From positions 2,356,001 through 2,420,000 of the forward strand of contig NZ_CP060039.1 of assembly GCF_014211915.1 (NCBI RefSeq): DNA of 64,000 bases, read 5' to 3'. The position numbers and the translations under genes are program-made. Positions 27,765 through 36,025 of this stretch are shown here, piece by piece; the first letter of the stretch is position 1, and each line of letters starts with the position of its first letter. The DNA comes from Burkholderia cenocepacia. Lineage in GTDB: Bacteria > Pseudomonadota > Gammaproteobacteria > Burkholderiales > Burkholderiaceae. The notes beneath the pieces were generated by a model. That model saw only the letters and a list, made by a program, of their open reading frames with translations. It was not told the origin of the DNA and did not search any database.

Positions 27765-30029
27765 ATGAAAAAAGTGGAGCAGAAGAAGATGGAGTGGGCA
27801 ACAGGCACGCGTTTGCGTGCGATCGCAGCCGCGGCAAGCGTGGCGTTCGGTACGGCGGCGGCAGGGCACGCATACGCCCAGACGGCGCCGGCCGTGAACG
27901 CGGGCGCCACGGCGTCGGCCAGCAGTGCGCAAACCGGCGCGACGGCGACGACGTCGACCAGCGCGCAAAACGGCACGCTGCCGGCGATCACCGTCAACGC
28001 GGCCTCGGCCGGCGACGGCACGGTCGGGCTCGTCGCGAAACGCAGCACGACCGGCACCAAGACCGACACGCCGCTCAACGAGATCCCGCAGACGATCAAC
28101 GTCGTTACCGCGCAGCAGATCGAGATGACCGGCGCCACCGACGTGAACGCGGCGCTGCGCTACGTGCCGGGCTTCTCGTCGTACGGGTCGGACAACCGCT
28201 CCGACTGGTACGCGGCGCTGCGCGGCTTCACGCCGACCGCCTACGTGAACGGGCTGCAGGTGCCGAACACGATCAACCTCGCGAGCTGGCGCGTCGATCC
28301 GTACATGATCGACAGCATCAGCGTGCTGCGCGGGCCGACCTCGGTGCTGTATGGCGCGGGCGATCCGGGCGCGATCATCGACGTGCACACCAAGCTCGCC
28401 GACGGCGAGCGCGTGCGCGAAGCGGGCGTCCAGATCGGCAACTACGCGCGCAAGCAGTTCATGATCGACGTCGGCGACAAGCTCGACCCGGACGGCAAGT
28501 ATGCGTACCGGTTCGTCGGCGTCGCGCGCGACGGCAACGCGCTGACGGGCCCGAACAACGACCAGCGCGTCGCGCTCGCGCCGTCGTTCCGCTGGCGCCC
28601 CGACGCGGATACGTCGCTGACGCTGTCCGCGACCTACCTGCAGGACTGGGGCGACATCTCGTCGAACTTCCTGCCCGCGCAAGGCACGGTGCTGCCGAAC
28701 CCGAACGGCCAGATCAACAAGGACGTCTACGAAGGCGACGGCAACTTCAACTACTACCGCAAGAAGCAGTGGTCGGTCGGTTACCAGTTCGAGCGCAACC
28801 TGACGCCGGCCTGGACGTTCCGCCAGAACACGCGGCTGATGCACCTGTCGCTCGACAACGGCTCGGTGTTCGGCAACGGCTTCGTCGAGGGCAGCACGAC
28901 CGACGTGTCGCGCTGGGCCGGCGTGTTCCAGATGAACTACAGCCGCTTCGACATCGACAACAACCTGGAGGGCCGCTTCGCGACGGGCCCGCTGCAGCAC
29001 ACGCTGCTGCTCGGCTTCCAGTACAACCGCCAGACCGCGACCGACAGCGAATGGCTCGCCGCCGCGCCGCCGCTGAACATCTACAACCCGGTCTACCAGC
29101 CCGTCACGACGGCGGTGTTCACGCCCGACGCGACGTTCCGCACCAACACGTACACGACGATGAACACGTTCGGCCTGTACGCGCAGGATCAGATCAAGTG
29201 GAACCGCTGGACGCTGACGCTCGGCGGCCGCGAGGACTGGGTCAACATGCGGATGGACGACCGCGCGGCCGGTACGTCGACGAAGGCCGACGTCACGGCG
29301 TTCACCGGCCGCGTCGGCCTCACGTACCAGGGCGACTACGGGCTGTCGCCGTACGTCAGCTACGCGACGTCGTTCAATCCGCTGATCGGCGTGAACCTGG
29401 TCGGCGGCGGGCTGCCGCAGCCGACGCGCGGCAAGCAGATCGAAGCCGGCCTGCGCTGGCAGCCGCCCGGCAAGAACCTGATGCTGAACGCGGCGATCTA
29501 CCAGATCAACCAGACCAACGTGCTCACGTCGGCGCTGCCGAGCCAGGACCCGACCGGCACGAAGTCGGTGCAGACGGGCGAAGTGCGCTCGCGCGGGATC
29601 GAGCTGAGCGCGACCGGCAAGGTCACGCGAAACCTGTCGGTGATCGCGTCGTACGTCTATCAGGACGTGAAGAACGTGCAGGCCAACGACGTCTCGCTGA
29701 ACAACTGGCCGGTCGACATTCCGCGGCCGCGCCAGATGGCGTCGCTGTGGACCGACTGGACGTGGTACACGGGGCCGCTCGCCGGCTTCGGCCTCGGCGG
29801 CGGCATTCGCTACCAGAGCGCGTCGGCCGGTGCGGCCGACAACTCGCTGACGGTATCGAGCGTCACGCTGTTCGACGCGGGCCTGCATTACGACACGCGT
29901 AACTGGCGCTTCGCCGTGAACGGGACGAACCTGTTCAACCGCCATTACATCAGCGGCTGCCAGTCGAACAACGTCTGCATTTTCGGGACCGACCGCACCG
30001 TGATCGCGACCGCGAAATACAACTGGTGA
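27765..30029 (+). CDS. orbA: TonB-dependent ferric-ornibactin receptor OrbA
   Basis: This 754-residue outer-membrane receptor has a signal peptide cleaved after about A38 (HAYA-QT), a Ser/Thr/Ala-rich linker and a TonB box ITVNA (75-79). A plug domain follows (TPLNEIPQTINVV, LRGPTSVLYGAGDPGAIID), then a 22-strand barrel that ends in the aromatic ATAKYNW. The space before the TonB box is too short for an STN signalling domain, so it is a transport-only receptor. It takes up ferric ornibactin for OrbB. It lies between pvdA and pvdF in the same operon. Confidence 0.93.
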   Translation: MKKVEQKKMEWATGTRLRAIAAAASVAFGTAAAGHAYAQTAPAVNAGATASASSAQTGATATTSTSAQNGTLPAITVNAASAGDGTVGLVAKRSTTGTKTDTPLNEIPQTINVVTAQQIEMTGATDVNAALRYVPGFSSYGSDNRSDWYAALRGFTPTAYVNGLQVPNTINLASWRVDPYMIDSISVLRGPTSVLYGAGDPGAIIDVHTKLADGERVREAGVQIGNYARKQFMIDVGDKLDPDGKYAYRFVGVARDGNALTGPNNDQRVALAPSFRWRPDADTSLTLSATYLQDWGDISSNFLPAQGTVLPNPNGQINKDVYEGDGNFNYYRKKQWSVGYQFERNLTPAWTFRQNTRLMHLSLDNGSVFGNGFVEGSTTDVSRWAGVFQMNYSRFDIDNNLEGRFATGPLQHTLLLGFQYNRQTATDSEWLAAAPPLNIYNPVYQPVTTAVFTPDATFRTNTYTTMNTFGLYAQDQIKWNRWTLTLGGREDWVNMRMDDRAAGTSTKADVTAFTGRVGLTYQGDYGLSPYVSYATSFNPLIGVNLVGGGLPQPTRGKQIEAGLRWQPPGKNLMLNAAIYQINQTNVLTSALPSQDPTGTKSVQTGEVRSRGIELSATGKVTRNLSVIASYVYQDVKNVQANDVSLNNWPVDIPRPRQMASLWTDWTWYTGPLAGFGLGGGIRYQSASAGAADNSLTVSSVTLFDAGLHYDTRNWRFAVNGTNLFNRHYISGCQSNNVCIFGTDRTVIATAKYNW

Positions 30030-30116
30030 CGTCGCGCGCCGCGGCTCGCCGGCCGGCCTTCATGGCCGGCGCGGGCCGGCCGCGGCGCCTTCGTCCGCTT
30101 TTTCCACGACGCCTCC

Positions 30117-30956
30117 ATGCCGAAGAAAAATCTCGTCTACATCCAGTCGCTGCGCAACGGCGCCGCTGATCGTGCCGGCCAGCCGGTCGCTTATCGTGGC
30201 GGCACGCGCTACATGAAGGCGCCGCTCGAATTCCTCGTCGAGCGCCTGAACGATTCGCCGCTCGGCGAACGCTATACGCTCCAGGGCGTGATCGTCGACG
30301 ACGACGAAGGCTCGCCCGCCGACCGCGCGAAAGTCGCCGATTACGGGTTCGCGCGCACGCCGGGCCGCCCGTGGATTTTGCCGGAAGGCCTGACGGTGCA
30401 AGGCCGGCCGGTCGACGCGCTGTTCTGTTCGATCCCGTCGACGTACCGGCGGCTGCCGCGCGACGCGCGTGAGCGCGTGGCCGGCAAACAGGCATTCGAG
30501 CGGCGCCTGCTCGAGCGCCTGCTCGAACTCGATGCCGACCTCGTCGTGCTCGACGGGCTGCTCGTGATCCTCGACGAACTCGTGCGGCCGGGCGCGCGTT
30601 TTCATCGGCGCATCGCGAACATCCATCCGGGCATTACGGCCGACGACTCGCCGTATCAGCGGCGCGGCGCGTGGGCGACGCTCGACGCGCTGCACGGCGC
30701 ACGCGGCGAGCGGGTCGACTGGGTCACCGGCGCGACGTCGTCGATCGAACCCGTGACGATGACGGGCGCGTCGTTCCACTACGTCGACAACGGTATCGAT
30801 TCCGGCGAGGTGATCTGCGACGTGCTCGACACGCCGATCGCGCCGGACGACACGATTCTCGAACTGCGCTGGAACAATTTCCAGCGCAGCCTGTTTCCGG
30901 CGCTCGAGCGTGGGCTGCACGTCCTCGCCGACCGCCACGACGCGGGAGCATTGTGA
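30117..30956 (+). CDS. pvdF: N5-hydroxyornithine formyltransferase PvdF
   Basis: This 279-residue protein is of the formyltransferase fold. The catalytic Asn-His pair is in NIHPGITADDSPYQRRG and the later Asp in HYVDNGIDSGEVI. It resembles PvdF of pyoverdine synthesis and would use N10-formyltetrahydrofolate to formylate N5-hydroxyornithine for the fourth ornibactin residue. The start at 30117 lies 87 nt after orbA; the stop overlaps the orbL ATG by one base. It is somewhat more distant from GART-type transferases in the N-terminal half, as is usual for PvdF. Confidence 0.92.
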   Translation: MPKKNLVYIQSLRNGAADRAGQPVAYRGGTRYMKAPLEFLVERLNDSPLGERYTLQGVIVDDDEGSPADRAKVADYGFARTPGRPWILPEGLTVQGRPVDALFCSIPSTYRRLPRDARERVAGKQAFERRLLERLLELDADLVVLDGLLVILDELVRPGARFHRRIANIHPGITADDSPYQRRGAWATLDALHGARGERVDWVTGATSSIEPVTMTGASFHYVDNGIDSGEVICDVLDTPIAPDDTILELRWNNFQRSLFPALERGLHVLADRHDAGAL

Positions 30957-31972
30957 TGCAAGACACGCTGACGAAACCGGCCGGCGTCGCCGACGCTGTC
31001 GAAGGTGAAGTGGCCGCGGCGCTCGATGGCGCCGCGCACGGGCAAGCGGCGGCCGTCGTCGAGCATGCGCTCGATGCCTGGCGGCCCGACGACGCGCCGG
31101 ACGCGCTGCTCGCGACGTTCGTCGCGCTGTTCAACACCGACACGCGGCACGACGCGGCGACGATCACGGTGCCGCGCGGCGGCGCCGATGCGGCGGCCGT
31201 GGCCTCGTACGTCACGCGTGCGGTGCGTGAAGGCGTGATCGACGGCGCGCAGGTCGCGGGCGACACGCTGCGGCTCACCGTGTCGCGCACGACGTTCTGG
31301 CAGAACCCGCGGCCGTGGCTGAAGGCGAGCGCATCGGGCGGGATGCCGCTGCGCTACGCGATCACGAACGGCCATCGGCATCCGGTGCGGCCGCCGTCGC
31401 CGGCCGGCGAGATCTATGCGCGCCATATGCCGCAGGTCGGGATGACGTTCAGCCTGCGCACCGTCGACATCGACGCACACGCGGATCTCTTCAGCGGCTG
31501 GATGAACCTCGACCGCGTCGCGCATTTCTGGGATCAGCGCGGCACGCGCGACGAGCACGCGGCGTATCTGGCCGAACGGCTGGCCGATCCGCACATGCAC
31601 CCGATGATCGGCTATTTCGACGACACGCCGTTCGGCTATTTCGAGTTCTACTGGGCGAAGGAGGATCGCCTCGCGCCGTTCTACGACGCGCACGACTACG
31701 ATCGCGGGCTGCACCTGCTGATCGGCGACTCGCGGTTCCAGAGCGCCGGCAAGCTGCATGCGTGGTGGAGCGGGGTGCTGCACTACATGTTCGTCGACGA
31801 ACCGCGCACGCAGCGGCTCGTCGGCGAGCCGCGGGTCGATCACGTGCGGCACATCGCGTACATGCACCGGCTCGGCTTCTACACGCTGAAGGAATTCGAT
31901 TTCCCGCACAAGCGCGCGGCGCTCACGGTGATCGAGCGCGATACGTTCTTTGACACTTTCCGGTTGCCGTGA
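30956..31972 (+). CDS. orbL: Hydroxyornithine acyltransferase OrbL (IucB-like)
   Basis: This 338-residue protein of the IucB/GNAT siderophore acyltransferase family retains the conserved block: H215 in HPMIG, YFEFYWAKEDRLAPFY, and H253 in RGLHLLIG. By family knowledge it transfers an acyl group from acyl-CoA to the hydroxylated side-chain nitrogen; in ornibactin this is a 3-hydroxy C4-C8 acid on the first ornithine. It is the last gene of the operon, and I see no clear terminator in the 129 nt that follow. It is paralogous to OrbK over the C-terminal 200 residues. Confidence 0.88.
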   Translation: MQDTLTKPAGVADAVEGEVAAALDGAAHGQAAAVVEHALDAWRPDDAPDALLATFVALFNTDTRHDAATITVPRGGADAAAVASYVTRAVREGVIDGAQVAGDTLRLTVSRTTFWQNPRPWLKASASGGMPLRYAITNGHRHPVRPPSPAGEIYARHMPQVGMTFSLRTVDIDAHADLFSGWMNLDRVAHFWDQRGTRDEHAAYLAERLADPHMHPMIGYFDDTPFGYFEFYWAKEDRLAPFYDAHDYDRGLHLLIGDSRFQSAGKLHAWWSGVLHYMFVDEPRTQRLVGEPRVDHVRHIAYMHRLGFYTLKEFDFPHKRAALTVIERDTFFDTFRLP

Positions 31973-32101
31973 CGGGGGTGGGGGTGCGCGGCGCCGGTGC
32001 GGCTGACGTGGCTGTCCTTTGCAAACGAGCCGCTCGCCGATTCCAGCTTCCTCGTCGAGCCGACCCGGGCAGGACGGTGAAAACGGCGTGACTGGCTGAT
32101 G

Positions 32102-33007
32102 TCACGCCCGATGGACGAGCGGACCCGCGAGGAAGCCGCCGCGGAACGCGTCGAGATACCGGTCCGCGTCGTCGTTGAATTCCCCGGGCAACAGCGCGAA
32201 CGCGCGGGCCTGCAGATCCTGCCCGAGCATCGCGTAAGTCGCGTCGTCGGATAGCAGTGCGCGGATCGCATCGTGCGTGTGCGGTGACGCAATCTGCTTC
32301 GCGTCGCGTGCGAGCAGCGCCGCTGCCGCCAGCTCCGGCTGGAAGCCATGTTGTTCGATCAGGTCGGGCGCAACGTCCCAGATGCGCTCGCGATTGCCCG
32401 CATCGTGAAAATGCGTGAGCAGGAACAGCAGGTCGTATGCGTCGCTGTTCTGGCGCGCGCGCCGGTCCTTCCACGCGAGCAGCTTCAGCAGCGCGAGCGC
32501 CGGCAGGCTCGCCACCGGCACCGTGATGCCGGCGCCGATCGACACGGCGAGCGCCGTATCGACCGCCTCCTGAAACCCCAGGACGTTCAGCACGAAGTCG
32601 CCGCCCGGCGGCCATGCGATTTCGCCGGGCGGCGTTTCGAGCGGCCCGAACGGCACCAGATCGAGTTCGGTGCGAAACCCCGGCGAGCCGCTGTCGAACA
32701 GCAGTTTCTGCCGATGCTTCGGCGCGCGGGCGAATTGCCCGGTCGCGACGAGCGCATCGACGAGCCGCTCGTGAAACGGCCAGTTGACCGCGCACACAGC
32801 GACGTCGACGTCCCGCGTCGCACGCACCGGACGGATGCCGTGGACATGCCACATCAGGATGTCGCGCGCGGTCGCGCCGGCCACGACGAATGCCGCGTCG
32901 AGCCGCGCGCAGGCCGCGCCGACCGCCTGCAGCAACGCGACCGCCGCCGGCTCGAGCGGCCGGCGCGCGTCGATTTCAAGCGGGCGGCTGGGCGAGGTAT
33001 CGGTCAT
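32102..33007 (-). CDS. AbiEii-type nucleotidyltransferase toxin
   Basis: This 301-residue protein has a minimal nucleotidyltransferase fold: VAGATARDILMW followed by RATRDVDVAV (the catalytic DxD), then LPALALLKLLAWKDRR, the usual AbiEii helix. The ATG at 33007 lies inside the end of the upstream antitoxin-type gene (32-nt overlap), the normal type IV toxin-antitoxin arrangement. AbiEii toxins use NTPs to modify cellular targets (tRNA for characterised members). The substrate here is unknown. In-frame starts further upstream would lie wholly inside the partner gene and are rejected. Confidence 0.78.
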   Translation of the reverse strand: MTDTSPSRPLEIDARRPLEPAAVALLQAVGAACARLDAAFVVAGATARDILMWHVHGIRPVRATRDVDVAVCAVNWPFHERLVDALVATGQFARAPKHRQKLLFDSGSPGFRTELDLVPFGPLETPPGEIAWPPGGDFVLNVLGFQEAVDTALAVSIGAGITVPVASLPALALLKLLAWKDRRARQNSDAYDLLFLLTHFHDAGNRERIWDVAPDLIEQHGFQPELAAAALLARDAKQIASPHTHDAIRALLSDDATYAMLGQDLQARAFALLPGEFNDDADRYLDAFRGGFLAGPLVHRA

Positions 33008-34046
33008 GGATGTGTTCGGCGGCGGCAAGATTGCGGCTGTCTCCGGACGAGACGAGATCCGCGTAGACCAACAGCGGCGGCACGAGCGGCACATCCTGCT
33101 CGCGCCAGTCGAGCGCCGGCGACGGCGGCCAGAACGCTTCGAGCAGCTCGACGTCGCCATGCTCGTCCGGGCGCAGGCGGGCTTGCAGCAGCAGGCGATT
33201 CGACATGGCGCCGTGCGTATAGACGGTGATCGCTGCCGGCTTCAGGTCGTGCGTGAGCAGATCGGCCGCCGCTTCGCCGCCGAGCCGCGCATCGAACGCG
33301 GCGAAATCGAAGCCGCGCCACCAGTCGGGTGCGATCGCGGCAAACCGCCGGGCCGGCAGTTTCGCGCGCAGGCGGCTCGGGTACAGCGCGACCCATTCCT
33401 GCAGGAAGCGCGGCCAGTCGGGCATCAGCCGTTCGCCGTTGCGCCGCTGCGCGACGAGGCCGCGCGCGATCAGGTCGTCCATCGCGAGGTTGACCGTGCC
33501 GAGCGCGACGCCCGACGCGGCGGCGATCGCCCGGTACGGCTGCGCGACGAGGCCCGGCTGCGTCGCGAGCGCGAACATCACGGCGAGCCCCTTCGGCGTG
33601 GTCGCGCGCGACGCCTGACGGCGCGGCGTGCGCGCAGGTTTCGGCCGGCCGGCGATCATCAGGGTGGCCTCCGGCTGGATCAGGCTCGCATTGCCGGCGG
33701 TATCGAGAAACGGGATGTCGTGCTCGATCAGGCGGGCGGCCAGTTCGGCGGAAAAATAAGGCGCGACCAGCATAAGCGGCCGCGCGCCCGGCGCCGGCGT
33801 GCCGCCGCGGCGACGCAGCGCCGCCAGCGCTGCCTGCAGCGATTCGACCCCGACGCTCACGGCCGCCGGCATCTCGAAGCGCTGCCCGGCGATGTCGAAG
33901 CGGATCATTGCGTCGGCGCGCGCCTGGTACGCCGCCGGCACACGCACGGGCCGCGCAGCGAAGCGCCGGGTCGCGCGTCCGAACGCGGCACAGGCCTCGT
34001 CGAGCACGTGCTGTTCCGATAGGGGGAGGGGGACGTTCGCCGGCAT
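32976..34046 (-). CDS. AbiEi-type antitoxin / transcriptional regulator
   Basis: This 356-residue protein is placed before an AbiEii-type toxin. A winged helix-turn-helix lies in the middle (about residues 165-220: AIAAASGVALGTVNLAMDDLIARGLV) instead of at the N-terminus. The preceding part has a nuclease-like pattern (LMLVAPYFSAELAARLIEHDIPFLDTAGNASLI). This matches the AbiEi_2-type layout as I recall it. The ATG at 34046 has only a weak ribosome binding site; in-frame GTG codons at about 34049 and 34067 are alternatives. It probably represses its own operon at the repeats at 34085-34116. Confidence 0.72.
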   Translation of the reverse strand: MPANVPLPLSEQHVLDEACAAFGRATRRFAARPVRVPAAYQARADAMIRFDIAGQRFEMPAAVSVGVESLQAALAALRRRGGTPAPGARPLMLVAPYFSAELAARLIEHDIPFLDTAGNASLIQPEATLMIAGRPKPARTPRRQASRATTPKGLAVMFALATQPGLVAQPYRAIAAASGVALGTVNLAMDDLIARGLVAQRRNGERLMPDWPRFLQEWVALYPSRLRAKLPARRFAAIAPDWWRGFDFAAFDARLGGEAAADLLTHDLKPAAITVYTHGAMSNRLLLQARLRPDEHGDVELLEAFWPPSPALDWREQDVPLVPPLLVYADLVSSGDSRNLAAAEHIHDRYLAQPPA

Positions 34047-34076
34047 CACGGAGGATCGATTGTTCACTGTTTTGTC

Positions 34077-34116
34077 AGCGTACACAAAAAATGTACAACC
34101 GTCAAAAAATGAACAA
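34077..34116 (-). promoter_or_regulatory. Promoter and putative operator of the AbiE-type operon
   Basis: On the minus strand a -35 TTGACG (34105-34100), a 17-nt spacer and -10 TACGCT (34082-34077) sit about 30 nt before the antitoxin ATG. Two 14-nt near-identical direct repeats (TTGTTCATTTTTTG at 34116-34103 and TTGTACATTTTTTG at 34098-34085) are offset by 18 nt and straddle the -35 and spacer. An inverted TTGTTCA copy lies at 34060-34066. The stretch is far more A/T-rich than the surroundings. Between here and 34399 no gene is supported. Confidence 0.65.
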
Positions 34117-34398
34117 ATGCTCTCAACCCTTTGATAAAAAGGAATTATTCCGGAATTTTGAGCTGACGCCAACGATAACCTCCACGTGAAAATCGAGCCT
34201 TAACACACAGTGTCGGGCGTGCCGCTCGCCAGCGGCAGTCGTCCGGACGGGATAGCCCTCCCGGCAGCCGCGCTTCGCCTCGCGCCGTGCGATCGGCTGG
34301 CAATCGCCAGTTGCCATCGTGACGACTTTCTGTCTATTCGGTTGCCGTTCGTCGGACTATCCTTGCCCGCACACTTACAGCACACAGGAGACGATACC

Positions 34399-35562
34399 GT
34401 GACGCACAGCGTGATCCCCGCCGGCCTCGCCGACGAAATGATCGAGATCCGGCACCGCATCCATGCCCACCCCGAACTGGGTTTCGAGGAATTCGCGACG
34501 GGCGACCTCGTCGCCGAGCAATTGCAGTCGTGGGGCTACGCCGTGCATCGCGGGCTCGGCGGCACCGGCGTCGTCGCCCAGTTGAAAGTGGGCGACGGCA
34601 AGCGGCGCCTCGGTCTGCGCGCCGACATGGACGCGCTGCCGATCCACGAAGCGACGGGGCTGCCGTACCAGAGCACGATCGCGGGCAAGATGCACGCGTG
34701 CGGCCACGACGGCCACACGGCGATGCTGCTCGCGGCCGCGAAGCACCTCGCGCGCGAACGCCGCTTCTCGGGCACGCTGAACCTGATTTTCCAGCCGGCC
34801 GAGGAAGGGCTCGGCGGCGCGAAGAAGATGCTCGACGAAGGGCTGTTCGAGCAATTTCCGTGTGACGCGATCTTCGCGATGCACAACATGCCGGGCTTCC
34901 CGACCGGCAAATTCGGTTTCCTGCCGGGCTCGTTCATGGCGTCGTCGGATACCGTCGTCATCGACGTGCAGGGTCGCGGCGGCCACGGCGCGGTGCCGCA
35001 CCGGGCGATCGATCCGGTCGTCGTGTGCGCGCAGATCGTGCTGGCGCTGCAGACCATCGTGTCGCGCAACGTGTCGCCGCTCGACATGGCGATCGTCACG
35101 GTCGGCGCGATTCACGCGGGCGAGGCGCCGAACGTGATTCCCGATCGCGCGCAGATGCGCCTGTCGGTGCGCGCGCTGAAGCCCGACGTGCGCGACCTGC
35201 TCGAAACGCGCATCAAGGAGGTCGTGCATGCGCAGGCGGCCGTGTACGGCGCGACCGCGACGATCGACTACCAGCGCCGCCATCCGGTGCTCGTGAACGA
35301 TGCGGAGATGACGGCGTTCGCGCGCGGCGTGGCCCGTGAATGGGTCGGCGAAGCCAATCTGATCGACGGCATGGTGCCGCTCACCGGCAGCGAGGATTTC
35401 GCGTTCCTGCTCGAGAAGCGGCCGGGGTGCTACTTGATCATCGGCAACGGCGACGGGGAGGGCGGCTGCATGGTGCACAACCCCGGCTACGACTTCAACG
35501 ACGCGGCGTTGCCGACCGGTGCGTCGTATTGGGTGAAGTTAACTGAGGCGTTTCTGGTGTGA
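34399..35562 (+). CDS. M20-family amidohydrolase (aminoacylase / hippurate hydrolase type)
   Basis: This 387-residue metalloenzyme is of the M20D group. Metal-binding and catalytic landmarks are D78 in RADMDALPI, C101-G-H103-D-G-H106 (MHACGHDGHTAM), E135/E136 (PAEEG), AMHNMPG, and the C-terminal MVHNPGYDFND. The family removes acyl groups from N-acyl amino acids such as hippurate or indole-acetyl conjugates. The GTG start at 34399 has CAGGAG 8 nt upstream; in-frame starts further upstream lack that. It is monocistronic by appearance. The true substrate cannot be read from the sequence. Confidence 0.88.
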   Translation: MTHSVIPAGLADEMIEIRHRIHAHPELGFEEFATGDLVAEQLQSWGYAVHRGLGGTGVVAQLKVGDGKRRLGLRADMDALPIHEATGLPYQSTIAGKMHACGHDGHTAMLLAAAKHLARERRFSGTLNLIFQPAEEGLGGAKKMLDEGLFEQFPCDAIFAMHNMPGFPTGKFGFLPGSFMASSDTVVIDVQGRGGHGAVPHRAIDPVVVCAQIVLALQTIVSRNVSPLDMAIVTVGAIHAGEAPNVIPDRAQMRLSVRALKPDVRDLLETRIKEVVHAQAAVYGATATIDYQRRHPVLVNDAEMTAFARGVAREWVGEANLIDGMVPLTGSEDFAFLLEKRPGCYLIIGNGDGEGGCMVHNPGYDFNDAALPTGASYWVKLTEAFLV

Positions 35563-35686
35563 CGGAGGATGCGGCGTGAGGTTGGAGCCGGGAATTCACA
35601 ATCCGCTCCCAACCATGACAGACGGCATGTACCTTGCCTTGGTATTTGGTATATGCCCATCGTGTTCAAACCAAACGAAGTGAACC

Positions 35687-35974
35687 ATGTCGAGAAAGGT
35701 GCCTGTTTCCCAAGACGATCACGTTGCCGAGTACGTCGACGCCGACGGGCTGTCGGAGCGATGCTCCGACAGCGACACCATGCGAGCGAGATTGCGGCTG
35801 CTCGAATCACGCAACGCGCAGGTGCGCGCGTTGCAGGACGCGCTGGACGCCGGGGAGGCCTCAGGTCATCCCAATACGTTCGACGGAGAAACCTTCCTGG
35901 CTCGCATGCGGGCGCAACGCGTTGCGGCTAAGGCCGGTCACGTCTGGTCACGCGATTCCTGCCCCGAATCCTGA
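35687..35974 (+). CDS. ParD-like antitoxin, orphan
   Basis: This 95-residue protein has the C-terminal half of type II ParD antitoxins: MRARLRLLESRNAQVRALQDALDAGEASG, then FDGETFLARMRAQR. Its N-terminal ribbon-helix-helix is degenerate (VSQDDHVAEYVDADGLSERC). No ParE toxin gene follows; the tail after about residue 80 (AGHVWSRDSCPES) looks unrelated and the convergent cobB begins 51 nt later. It is therefore probably a remnant of a ParDE module. Upstream, TTGGTATTTGGTATAT (from about 35638) is the only promoter-like A/T-rich stretch. Confidence 0.6.
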   Translation: MSRKVPVSQDDHVAEYVDADGLSERCSDSDTMRARLRLLESRNAQVRALQDALDAGEASGHPNTFDGETFLARMRAQRVAAKAGHVWSRDSCPES

Positions 35975-36025
35975 AGATCGTTGGCGTCGTACCGTCGAAG
36001 GTCGGCCGCTCGGCAAGCTGGCCGC

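Noticed and set aside
34046..34172. Longer antitoxin starting at TTG 34172
   Set aside because: It would place the promoter, the direct repeats and an A/T-rich operator inside the coding region.
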